Assembly: GCA_031002005.1 (NCBI GenBank)
Contig: JARYHS010013630.1
Coordinates: 239,265,539 to 239,329,538, forward strand
DNA length: 64,000 nucleotides
From: Vandiemenella viatica
Lineage: Eukaryota; Arthropoda; Insecta; Orthoptera; Morabidae
Direction of reading: 5' to 3'
Shown: positions 32,241-42,525 of the stretch, one piece after another
How the letters are laid out: every line of letters starts with the position of its first letter
How positions within the stretch are numbered: position 1 is the first letter of the stretch
Notes under the pieces: model-generated
Database searches by the model: none
Told to the model about the DNA's origin: nothing
The model's input: the letters and a program-made list of their open reading frames with translations, nothing else
Program-made: the position numbers and the translations under genes

Positions 32241-34415
32241 TCACTATCAAACTTTGGTGGCTCATGTATAAACCCTTTAATTTCGATACTAAGCACAAAA
32301 TTACTTATTGAAGTGTTAATACATTACGTAGTGGTTTGAGTAACAAATTCCATTTAGATAAATTTAAATTCAGAAAACCATGTCAATATAACCAAAGACA
32401 AATGCAATATAAACAATACAAATATTAGTATTTCATCTTATGTCAACCTAATCAAGCACATGGTGTTTACAGTAATGCTTACTATGTTTAATTCAAATAT
32501 TCCATTTATTTACTGTATTCCAGAAAATGGAAAAATTAATATTCAAAGTTGAAATATTAAACAGAATCCTAATTTAAGTTGTTTGATCTATTGTCAAGTA
32601 TATTTGAAATGACTGCCAATTTCAAATCTATGGCCCATAATTTTCCATCTAGAAATGATTTCAGTTATTTACTCCATCCCTCGGTACATGTAAGTCATTA
32701 GCTATTTACGCAGATCTGGACCATTAGCTCCAAAAATCTGAAAATGGCATCCAAATTTATGCGGTAGTATTTGAATGATAATGGTTCATACCCCTCACAC
32801 ACATAGCTTGCTTTAGATTTATAATTGTATAGAATAGATAAGAACTGATTCTTTGTTATATTTAATTCAGTAAATAGTAGTACAAACGTTGGAACTTGTG
32901 TAATGAGAACTACACCTGAAGGAACCATCCTTTCAGTTCCTTGGGAGATGCTATTAACAACTATGTGTAAATAATAGCCATAAAATATATACTAATAAAG
33001 TTGTACAAAATATGGGTAGTACGATGCAAATTGTATATGTATTATTACCTTTTTATTTTTATTGTAGATGTTTATTCGAGGGAAAATAAATGCATTTCAC
33101 ATCCACATGTCATTTGAGGAAGTGTTAATGACATCTGAAATGTTCAGTAATAAACAACACTGAGCAGTGTATAACAGACATGAGTACTAGTTCAAATTGT
33201 TTTAATTACTAGTATGTTAATAATCTAACCCATTTGTTTATGGGACCTGACATCTTACAATGACATCAATATTAGCAGAGTTTGTGGTTAGTTAGTAATG
33301 CAGCTTGGATCTGAAAATGAATAGTCAATATTAGTAAAGGTTGTGGTTAGGTTTAAATGAAGCCTGAAACAAAACGAAATCTGGAAATGATTGTTATACC
33401 ATCTTGTCTGTTTTTGCAATTGGCTTCATAATAGGAGGCTGGCTTCGATGAGAAGCAATTAGGTAATTAATGTCCTAGACAGTGTAACAATTTGGAAGTG
33501 GTGCATTACATGCCAGCTATATGCTACTCAGTACTGTTCTGTACTGAACTTTTTTTGAGCCACACTACTTGCCTTATAGACCCGGAATACATTTTCTTCC
33601 TCAAAGAATGAGGCTTAAGAAACATCCTGAATAAACAAACACATAATATACATTTCTTGTGCAATAACTCACAAGAAACATTTCAAACAACTTTACTTGG
33701 CTAATATATATGTTTGGTAGCTATATTATACACATATTCTAAAATAATATCACCAAAGGAATGGGTACACAAATTTTTAGAACAAAAGGATAGTTCTTTG
33801 TAGTTTGGTTCTCATTGTGCAGCCACCTAAAAGTCTATGGCCTAGCATATATAAAACTTTGTAGTTATATTAAAGATGTAAAAGTTCTGATCCAAACTAA
33901 ATGCTCTTCTTTCCATCACTATTTGAAAGGAATGATGCAGAGTACTCACATACATGTTTATATTAACCACATAGCATTGTTGACTGCTATTTCAGATCCA
34001 TTTGTCACCATAATGCTTATTTAGGCTGCACAAACTATTTAATCAATGATGAAAGTTAAGAATCTTAGTTACATATAAACTACAACCATATATCCAGTCT
34101 GATTTTTTTCCCTAAACAATCTTGTATGATTGTCATATTTTAAGTAAAATGACAATTTTTATGTGCTCAAGTATCAATGTATCATTATACCACCAAACAG
34201 TGGTTTGAACCTTACATGTGCCTAAATCATATTAGGATCTCATCAAGTCAGTCAATATTACATTTGTTGTCCTCCTTTACCTCACCAACAGTTTTCAAGA
34301 AAAGAATACAATTTCATCAGGAGCCCTATTGAGGTTTTGTTTTACCGCATGATACAAGAAAACTGCTATTACAAAATTTCATAAATCAAATGTGTATTCT
34401 TGTAGTAGCACTGAC
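32241..34415. other. Unassigned intron sequence
   Basis: AT-rich intron. The only repeated words are two single copies of the GGTTAG...GCAGCTTGGATCTG-type motif at about 33290-33375. No exon or mobile element ends are recognised. Confidence 0.4.
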
Positions 34416-34653
34416 CATGGCAGAGTGAGGTGTGCTGTCATCACTGTCCTCACTGGTTGTGGTGGTTTCCTGACCCTGACCAGGGCCTGAGCCACTTCCA
34501 GGTGCTGGAGGACTACTGCCTTGTGGTGAGCGCCCATACCCCATACCAGGATTGAGTAACAACTGAGACTGCTGCTGCTGTTGCTGCTGCTGCATCAACA
34601 TTGGGTTTGGGCTGGCCATTGTGTACGTTGGCTGGGGGCTGCTATATGATGAA
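34416..34653 (-). CDS. TOX: TOX-family gene, polyQ and Pro/Gly/Ser-rich exon
   Basis: The acceptor TTTTTATTGCAG precedes a single T that completes the serine codon (AG-T) left by the previous exon. The exon then reads SSYSSPQPTYTMASPNPMLM, a run of eight Q, SQLLLNPGMGYGRSPQG, a PGSGSGPGQG stretch, then TTTTSEDSDDSTPHSAM. It ends in phase 0 at a GTCAGT donor (34415-34410), weaker than consensus but the only GT that keeps phase with the next exon. The low-complexity composition fits the activation-type region between the conserved N-terminal block and the NLS. The ATG at 34619 is internal, because the frame is open through to the acceptor. Confidence 0.9.
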
Positions 34654-35332
34654 CTGCAATAAAAACAGTTGATAAATCACTCTATATTACTAAAGATGTA
34701 TTAATTAAAACAAATAAATGATTATTTTAGTCATATTTTGCAAGTATGAAACCACAGTGTAAAAGAAAAAAATGTAATGACCTCTCCTAGGAAGAGAGAA
34801 AACTTGGTTCTACTAGTATTAAGTGATGTTAGTTGGGTCATGAACTATTTCAATTAATAGGAACTAAAATAAATCTGTAAAATGTTACCTTAAACAAAAA
34901 TTTATGAGATAGTTGCTCTTTTAAATATTTTTCTTACTAGAATTTTAAACAGTAGTATTTAGAAAAAGTTTTCCCAAAACAACAGTAGGTTGTTTCAGCC
35001 TCCACCTCTTAAGTTGTTTAATCCAATAATCTCAAGTTTATATTAAAAAAACTGGATACTGAATTCTCAGTGAAAAATAATTTGGTTTATTTTTGCATAG
35101 GCTTTAAACATTTTAACTAACAAAATTAAATTGTTGAATTATAAAGCATCTGCATTATAGTTTGGGTTCACGTAATGAACTTGTTACATCTGCAAATAAT
35201 CTGTACCAAATTTGTTCTTTCATGTACACTTGTTATATGAATCAGAGAGCTAAAAGGTGGCTTCATTGCTGAATACAAAACGTATTGTAAAGTAGGATGG
35301 ATACAATGATGGTCACATGAATCATACATTAC

Positions 35333-35439
35333 CTTACACTCATGCCCATAGAATGTTCTGGTGGGCCAGAAAGGTACAGGGGTTGTTGATATCCAGATGG
35401 ATCATTCATCACCATTTCAGAATTCTGGTTCTGTAAGAT
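35333..35439 (-). CDS. TOX: TOX-family gene, short conserved exon
   Basis: After a CTTTCAG acceptor the frame reads ILQNQNSEMVMNDPSGYQQ, PLYLSGPPEHSMGMSV plus AG of a serine codon. The donor is AAG|GTAATG at 35332-35327. A nearer-consensus GTAAGG seven bases upstream of that point would leave phase 0, which does not fit the next exon. The length is 107 bases (35 codons plus two bases). The incoming phase is 0, so it can accept both the 56239-56415 exon and the alternative first exon at 37496-37522. Only 679 bases separate it from the next exon, the one short intron of the gene. Confidence 0.85.
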
Positions 35440-37292
35440 CTGAAAGAAACATTAGTTCATTTAATCATTTTGTTGATAGAGGTATTTCTTTCACTTTTTT
35501 TTTTGAGCATTTAAATGAAGTGAATATTTTCCTGAGAGTTTTTGGTGTAACCGAGTGGTCAACAAATGTCTTGCTATGTACATTAGTAATAATTCAGTTT
35601 TCAGAATGGTCATTCAACATACCAAGCTATATATGTATGTGTTCACCGACAGTATTATAAAAGGAATAATGATAAATTACTTACTGCCTGCATCAATTTT
35701 TTGTGACTGGTCTAAAGGATTTGACTGTTGAACATGAAATTCTGATACAAAAATTAAAGTATTATGCTATTGTCGACATTTTTAATAAAAGGCATCCATA
35801 CCTTTTGAATAGAAGACAAGAAGTGTCACTGGAACATTTCAATACTAGTTCACTGTTTTCTGAGAGGGTATATATGACATGTGGAAACATTGTTTTTAAT
35901 GTTTATAAATGATAGACTCTGATTTATATACAGAATTCAAATGTGTTCTTTTTTTAAAATGACAAAGCACAAGAATTAAAAATACCCCAGACATCTCTAT
36001 CAAACATATTTCAAATTATGCCTTTGACCATATTAATAATTGTTTTACAGCTAATTGCTTGTCATTAAACTTTCATAGAAATCATTATATGCAATTCAGT
36101 ACCTCACCCAGATTAACACCAGACATAGACATAACATTTGCAGCTCAGTCTATTCAAGAGGTAGAATGAGTGAAATTTCTATGTTTGCATATAGATAATA
36201 ATTTAAATTGTAGGGTGTAAGTCACTGATTTAGTAAAGTGATTGGGGGTAGACATATTTGAAATTCATTCAAGTACAGCAACAGATAATCAATGTGTGAA
36301 GAAATTAGTTTATTTCACTTTTCACTCTTTAATGCCATAAGCAATAATATCCTGGGCAATTCATCTCATAGAGACGAAGTATTCAAAGCCCCAAAAGCAA
36401 TATGTGTGGGTTTAACAATAGAACTTCATGCAGAGAGCTGTTCGAGAAGTCCGTAATTTTAACATTTGAGGCCGAGTATATGTATACATTAACATCCTTT
36501 ATAGTCACCATTTATATTCTATTTGAAGCAAATAGTAAACTTAACAACTATGGAATCAGAAATAAAAATGATCTTCACAATCTTTCATATTCAGGTATAC
36601 ATATCATCAATAGCTTCCCAACACATCTTAAATTTTTTGGGAAAGGATAACATTTAATTCAGGAAAAAACTTAAAAGAATATTTGAAAACTCCTTTTACT
36701 CCATAGAAAAATTTATTTTAAGGTATCTAAAAAACAATTGTCATTAGTTTGTGTAAATGAAGTTGATACAATTCATATGCATATTATTCCGTGTCAGTGC
36801 ATCTTTTATCGTATACAACTATTTTGCTACGCAATTTTCATCTGTAAATTGACTATTTTCCACATCGCACAGAGCCAGTCTCTTATTTTAGGATCAATAG
36901 ATGAATTGTATGAGATAAACACTGGAAACCAAACTATTCACACTATTATTAAATTTAGAAGAGACAGGGATAAACTCTGTAGTTTACTGAAAGATTTTAC
37001 TGAGGAAATAATGCAGAACTGAATTAAATATTTTTGGTGGCACCCTGCTTTCGAACCTTTAAGTTTTCATTTTTAGTGCCGTCGCCAACCAATCTCATTT
37101 CAGAATAAAACTAAAAGAATGTATATTTTAGTTCAGCTGTATAATGCTTCTTTTGAAAGAATGCATAGTGAAGAGATTTTACGAATGAAATTATCACAAT
37201 TTTCGCTTGGAGTAATCGAGAAAATCAGTGTTCGTTGTTTTATTCAAGAAATGCGCCACTAATGCTACAGGATTGAGTCCCTTAAAATTTGA

Positions 37293-37339
37293 CCAATTGC
37301 AAGAGAGCGGCTTGTGACGTCACCAGCAACTGCGCATGC
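37293..37339. promoter_or_regulatory. CCAAT, CRE and NRF1-like site cluster
   Basis: Within 47 bases lie CCAAT (37293-37297), the full palindromic CRE TGACGTCA (37315-37322) and the NRF1-like TGCGCATGC (37331-37339). This grouping is typical of CpG-type promoters. It lies 157-203 bases inside the intron after the alternative TOX first exon, so it could serve a plus-strand antisense transcript, a bidirectional promoter, or an intronic enhancer. The cluster is unchanged in the second copy (about 44162-44208). Confidence 0.5.
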
Positions 37340-37495
37340 CCAGCAGCTTTGGTGCAGGCAGATGTTACGTGCAAAGAACGGCGTCAAGGAATCTATCAGG
37401 TGTGCGATGAGAAAGAAAACGAAATCGAATCGAGGATTAAGTAACACTCTTCAGTCGATGATCATATGTAGAATAGATGTTGCGTTGATACTCAC

Positions 37496-37522
37496 GTCTG
37501 AAATACACGGTGTTTTCGCCAT
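37496..37522 (-). CDS. TOX: Candidate alternative first coding exon of TOX gene
   Basis: On the minus strand, AACACCATGG gives a good translation-start context. The frame MAKTPCISD runs straight into GTGAGT (37495-37490), a strong donor. The exon ends in phase 0, as required to join the exon at 35439-35333 (ILQNQ). About 250 bases upstream are GC-rich with CpGs, unlike the AT-rich intron around, which fits a promoter and 5' UTR. The frame stays open upstream to an ATG at 37972, so a longer N-terminus cannot be excluded. No vertebrate counterpart is known to me; the call rests on splice phase, start context and composition. Confidence 0.6.
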
Positions 37523-38579
37523 GGTGTTCAGCTCTGGACTAAATGAAGAGAGGTCGAGGGTGAGGGGAGGAAGGATCGGTCGGTGGAAGGGAGCAGGGAG
37601 CGACTCGCACCCTAGCATAGGACCAGGTATAACAGCGGGCAAGAGAATGCTGCTGCAACAGGCTGCACCTGACACGCGCCATCTGCCATCATTAGGAGAG
37701 GGCCAGGTAGCCGTTCCAGCAGTGCTCCGAAAATTCACAGGATATTCAAAATCCAACAGCAGGTACAGACAGCGAGATAACTTGCTTTGAAGGACGCAAT
37801 TGACATGAACGTCCAGCAATGTGTTTGATACAATGCGACCGATATAATAACACCACTGGCGCATCTCCAGCTTTCTGCTAAGTTTAACATAACATATCAC
37901 TGCCTGGCAGTTTCGAGCAGTTACACAAATCGTCGGTTGCTGTTTGTCAAAAATTACAGACTTATAGTTCAATGGTCGCTTAGATTTGGGGGTTCTTGGT
38001 GTGTGAACAAATTATCACAGTAAATAATAAATACTGCAATCCGCGTCAGCATTTGCGATTAATAGTAACTGATTAAAGAAGCTAATAAACGATTCAAAGA
38101 AAAATTTCGTAGGTTTGAATCAAATCTGTAAAGACACCATCAAACAATATCAAATTTTTCATAGGTTTGTAAATCAAATTAGAAGGGAGAAAGCCCTAAA
38201 TTGGTTAGGTGTGTTGGAATACTGAACGGAATAAAAATTACTTAACTAGTTAAAAAGATTGATGCAAAAATTGTAAAAAAAAAAAAAAAAAAAAATCAAA
38301 GTTCGAATAAAATAGGTATCAAATTTTACTAAACAATGCCTCAATTTTCAGCATATTACCAATGACGTAGGTTGTATATGCTGGTTTCAAAGATTTCTAT
38401 TTACGAATTTTCCTGGTTATAAGGTACAGCAGCAGAATAATTCACCAAGGATAGTTAGGAAGGGCAGGAGGCGCAAAGTTTTGCAACCGAGAAATTAATT
38501 TAAACATTTATCATCATAACTGCAGGCATTACGTAGCCATTCTGATGAATGACATGCACAGTACAACAGGTTTTTGGTT

Positions 38580-38800
38580 ATTTTTGCTTGTGGCTTTACG
38601 ACGACGACGACGAGAAAGGACTGGGGGGAAGGAATGGTAAGGAATTCGGCCATGGTCTTTTGAAGAAATCATCCCGACATCTGCGGCGATATTTCGGGAA
38701 ACAATAGAAAACCGAAATCTGAACTTCCGGCCGTAAATTCAAACCCACGTCCTACCGAACGGAGGTCAGAGCGGTACAGCTCACCCATCAAGCTCAGCTT
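38580..38800 (-). repeat. tRNA-derived SINE, family A
   Basis: The minus strand has a tRNA-like head near 38800 (GATGGGTGAGCTGTACCGC), a B-box-like GTGGGTTTGAATTTAC, then the family body with GGCCATGGTC inverted. A duplicate at 45457-45690 differs by a small insertion (TAGACGACGAGATCATTA region), which shows indel variation between the two assembled copies. Confidence 0.7.
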
Positions 38801-38817
38801 AACTTCTCTCTCTCTTT

Positions 38818-39115
38818 TTTTTTTTTTTTTCTAAAAGAAGAGGTATCAGCTATATATCATCATGACAAAACGACTACGTTCAATAGCATGCAATTAATTA
38901 CAAGTCGAGCACATTAGATCCGGAGAGGATTAGGTCCAAGAAGGGTAAGAAATTCCACCATGCCCTTTGAAGGAACCATGATGACACTCGCCTCGAGTGA
39001 TTTCGACAAATCGCGGAAAAACCGAAATCTAGATGACCGGATCGGTATTCGATCCCGTGTCCTCCCGAATGGCCAGTCTAAACGTTAACCGGTCATCCAT
39101 TAGGCTCAGTAATTA
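38818..39115 (-). repeat. tRNA-derived SINE, family A
   Basis: The T run at 38816-38830 is the inverted A tail. The head at about 39110 reads GAGCCTAATGGATGACCGG, with a B box GGGATCGAATACCG. The body GATTTCGGTTTTTCCGCG and the reduced GCATGGTGGAATTTC end match the family. The duplicate lies at 45694-46005. Confidence 0.75.
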
Positions 39116-39486
39116 ATAACCAATCATAAAGGTATTTCCACAGTCTAACCCTGGGCCCCAAAATCCAAGCGTCGACCCTGGGAGAAAGTAGCATCTTTGG
39201 GCCAATCCCCACAGATGATGAGTCATTTTATGCGACAAACAGTCAATATTGTAGACCAGCGTTTCCCAAAAAGCCTTGTCGCCTCGCCTCGCCTTAGTCC
39301 TTGCAATATATCATGGAACGTTTGCAAGGTCTAGTTATTAATATGAAGGAATATTTCCAAATCAACAACCGACAAAGAGTGGATAAGGACTCCATTTATA
39401 TTTAATGTAAAATCCGAGACGGAATTGCCGGATTCAGATGTTGAGTGTATAATTTAACTGTCGTGTGACCTAACTGAATATATATA

Positions 39487-39978
39487 CAGGGTATTACAAA
39501 AAGGTACGGCCAAACTTTCAGGAAACATTCCTCACACACAAACAAAGAAAATATGTTATGTGGACATGTGTCCGGAAACGCTTACTTTCCATGTTAGAGC
39601 TCATTTTAGTTTCGTTAGTATGTACTGTACTTCCTCGATTCACCGCTCGTATTGTGGACGGCTGTGATACAATACGCCATTCTCCAGGGCTGCATCAGCG
39701 CATCAGGGATTCCATGCGACGGAGGGTGGATGCATGTATCCTCGCTAACGGAGGACATTTTGAACATTTCCTGTAACAAAGTGTTTGAAGTCACGCTGGT
39801 ACGTTCTGTTGCTGTGTGTTTCCATTCCATGTTTAATGTGATTTGAAGAGAAGTAATAAAATGAGCTCTAACATGGAAAGTAAGCGTTTCCGGACACATG
39901 TCCACATAACATATTTTCTTTGTTTGTGTGTGAGGAATGTTTCCTGAAAGTTTGGCCGTACCTTTTTGTAACACCCTA
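39487..39978 (+). mobile_element. Mariner deletion derivative with 122-base TIRs
   Basis: The left arm 39487-39608 (CAGGGTATTACAAAAAGGTA to GAGCTCATTTTA) returns inverted at 39857-39978 with only two or three differences. TA dinucleotides flank both ends. The interior is the last part of a mariner-like transposase: plus-strand frame with IRHSPGLHQRIRDSMRRRVD and the closing GGHFEHFL, then a stop at 39774-39776. The catalytic domain is deleted, leaving a 492-base element movable only by a transposase supplied in trans. Confidence 0.85.
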
Positions 39979-40520
39979 TATATATATGAGAGAGAATAGC
40001 ATTGACGCATTTTTGGCTATCGACCGGAGTATCCAGTTTAGGCAGCAAAAAGTTTAAAATTTCTGATGGCTTTTGTCAAGACCAATGACTTTGTAGTCAA
40101 TTTTCAACACAAGTTTTTCTAAAAATTAAATATAGAAACATATTGGAGAATTAAGTTATTATATGTCAATCCATACGTTTTTAGTTAATAAGATAATAAG
40201 CTTCACATTTCTCATTTGTGGTTTGATCTTATTTCTACTTCATTTTTGCAATTATTTTTGTAATAATTTTATACAACTCATTATAAGTTATTAGAGTTCG
40301 TGAAAATCATACTGACTTCCAAATATTGCTTATTTTGAGATGTGGATACAAGTTTTCACTGCGTCACAAAAAACAATCCTAAAAATACCCGGGTAAAAGG
40401 AAAGGCTTGGAAACGCTGCTGTAGATGATACAGTAGTAATCGTGTTCAGAGGACAACGCAACTATAATCACTCCTTTATTATTTTACATAACTAAAAAAA
40501 ACTAACTTAGTCCACAATCT
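39979..40520. other. Unassigned intron sequence
   Basis: AT-rich with nothing recognised; the same sequence occurs in the second block. Confidence 0.4.
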
Positions 40521-40524
40521 GTTG

Positions 40525-40690
40525 GTTGGATCCCCCCCGAAGGATTGTGTCCTTTCCTCTTGAAACTGCAGTTAGCGGGGAATCAGAACCACGGAACGTC
40601 CTGGCGTAGTTCAGATGATTAAACACAACTCTAAAATATTCCTGACCTCACCGGAATTTGAACACGGGACCGGATTCGTAAATGTTAAAA
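40525..40690 (-). repeat. tRNA-derived SINE, family B
   Basis: It shares GGTTGGATCC, GAACCACGGAACGTCCTGGCG and the B-box region (GGTCCCGTGTTCAAATTCC on the minus strand) with the copy at 7985-8284. The A box is degraded. The duplicate is at 47413-47590. Confidence 0.6.
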
Positions 40691-41084
40691 GCAAAAGCTT
40701 TACACAGTGTTTTAAAGAAAAGAAAAAAATACTTTGGCTGCAACGTTTATTTATCCAACTATATGTGTAACTTTATTATTGCTTCGATTAAACATCAAGA
40801 TAACACACTACTTTTCAGTTATAAATTTCGATTTACTTTCACGTCTTTACTGACAGCAAACAAAGGAAATAATGTTTAATAAAAATAACCGGAATGAAAT
40901 CGCAGCGGCACACTACGAGTATTTGGAAGGCGTTGAAACTACCGTTATTCTTCTTATATTCTCGGTTGTCGCTTTTAATGAGCAGTCAGTGAAACATCAT
41001 TGCAAAAAAAGTAACAAAATTCACACACATTGCAATTCTGGTGTAGATTTCAGGGCTAATGTCCTTACTGTTAAATGCCTTATT

Positions 41085-41525
41085 ACTCAATTATTCTGCC
41101 TGGAGGCAGGAACTTTCATTGTAGAGCCCTCTTCTCCACACTTCTCTGTCTTTCACTAATCTGCTAATCTGCCAATCTGCTAATCTGCCAATCTGCCAAT
41201 CTTCCCCAAACCTGAAATTACATAAGATCAGGAACCAATCATTCATCATTACTTCCATCGCTTCTTTTAGTAAACATTCTATTCTGATATTGTGTCCAAC
41301 CCAGTTCATTTTTATCTTCTTGATTCTCCTTTCTGCTCTATTCTTTTAATTACTGCTCATTACGCATCCATCTTACAATTTCGTTCCTTCTAGTCGTCTC
41401 CATATCCATATTTATAGTACTTCTATTCTTATTTCATTCATTTCTTTTAAGTTAATGTTTAATCTCCATACGACGCCAAACTAGATATTTCGTCACCATT
41501 TATACTCTTATCTAGCGTCTACATA
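41085..41525 (-). pseudogene. LINE C-terminal fragment (RTE-like type)
   Basis: Minus-strand translation with frameshifts gives RRNEIVRWMRNEQ, then KKIKMNWVGHNIRIECLLKE, matching the conserved WxGHVLR..GLLK block at the C-terminus of an insect LINE group, the same group as 58816-62100. A short variable repeat of CTGC(T/C)AAT units (41157-41207) interrupts the 3' end. The block runs into the N gap; the counterpart is 47990-48414 and continues beyond. Confidence 0.55.
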
Positions 41526-42525
41526 NNNNNNNNNNNNNNNNNNNNNNNNNNNNNNNNNNNNNNNNNNNNNNNNNNNNNNNNNNNNNNNNNNNNNNNNNNN
41601 NNNNNNNNNNNNNNNNNNNNNNNNNNNNNNNNNNNNNNNNNNNNNNNNNNNNNNNNNNNNNNNNNNNNNNNNNNNNNNNNNNNNNNNNNNNNNNNNNNNN
41701 NNNNNNNNNNNNNNNNNNNNNNNNNNNNNNNNNNNNNNNNNNNNNNNNNNNNNNNNNNNNNNNNNNNNNNNNNNNNNNNNNNNNNNNNNNNNNNNNNNNN
41801 NNNNNNNNNNNNNNNNNNNNNNNNNNNNNNNNNNNNNNNNNNNNNNNNNNNNNNNNNNNNNNNNNNNNNNNNNNNNNNNNNNNNNNNNNNNNNNNNNNNN
41901 NNNNNNNNNNNNNNNNNNNNNNNNNNNNNNNNNNNNNNNNNNNNNNNNNNNNNNNNNNNNNNNNNNNNNNNNNNNNNNNNNNNNNNNNNNNNNNNNNNNN
42001 NNNNNNNNNNNNNNNNNNNNNNNNNNNNNNNNNNNNNNNNNNNNNNNNNNNNNNNNNNNNNNNNNNNNNNNNNNNNNNNNNNNNNNNNNNNNNNNNNNNN
42101 NNNNNNNNNNNNNNNNNNNNNNNNNNNNNNNNNNNNNNNNNNNNNNNNNNNNNNNNNNNNNNNNNNNNNNNNNNNNNNNNNNNNNNNNNNNNNNNNNNNN
42201 NNNNNNNNNNNNNNNNNNNNNNNNNNNNNNNNNNNNNNNNNNNNNNNNNNNNNNNNNNNNNNNNNNNNNNNNNNNNNNNNNNNNNNNNNNNNNNNNNNNN
42301 NNNNNNNNNNNNNNNNNNNNNNNNNNNNNNNNNNNNNNNNNNNNNNNNNNNNNNNNNNNNNNNNNNNNNNNNNNNNNNNNNNNNNNNNNNNNNNNNNNNN
42401 NNNNNNNNNNNNNNNNNNNNNNNNNNNNNNNNNNNNNNNNNNNNNNNNNNNNNNNNNNNNNNNNNNNNNNNNNNNNNNNNNNNNNNNNNNNNNNNNNNNN
42501 NNNNNNNNNNNNNNNNNNNNNNNNN
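41526..42525. other. Assembly gap of exactly 1000 N
   Basis: The round length indicates a scaffold gap of unknown true size. The flanking blocks are copies of each other, so the real gap may be zero or negative (overlapping contigs). Confidence 0.99.

Larger units (their letters stand above)
35657..41525. repeat. Duplicated block, copy 1 (ends at the N gap)
   Basis: This 5869-base block matches 42526-48414 almost base for base. Differences are scattered single-base changes and many one-base indels in homopolymers, plus a few repeat-length changes. The block stops exactly where the Ns begin. It contains the alternative TOX first exon, two family A SINEs, a mariner deletion derivative, a family B SINE and a LINE fragment. 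Confidence 0.95.

Noticed and set aside
37314..37790. 158-codon plus-strand ORF antisense to the alternative exon
   Set aside because: No recognisable motif, and its N-terminal part is frameshifted in the second copy; kept only as a possible antisense transcript, not a protein.
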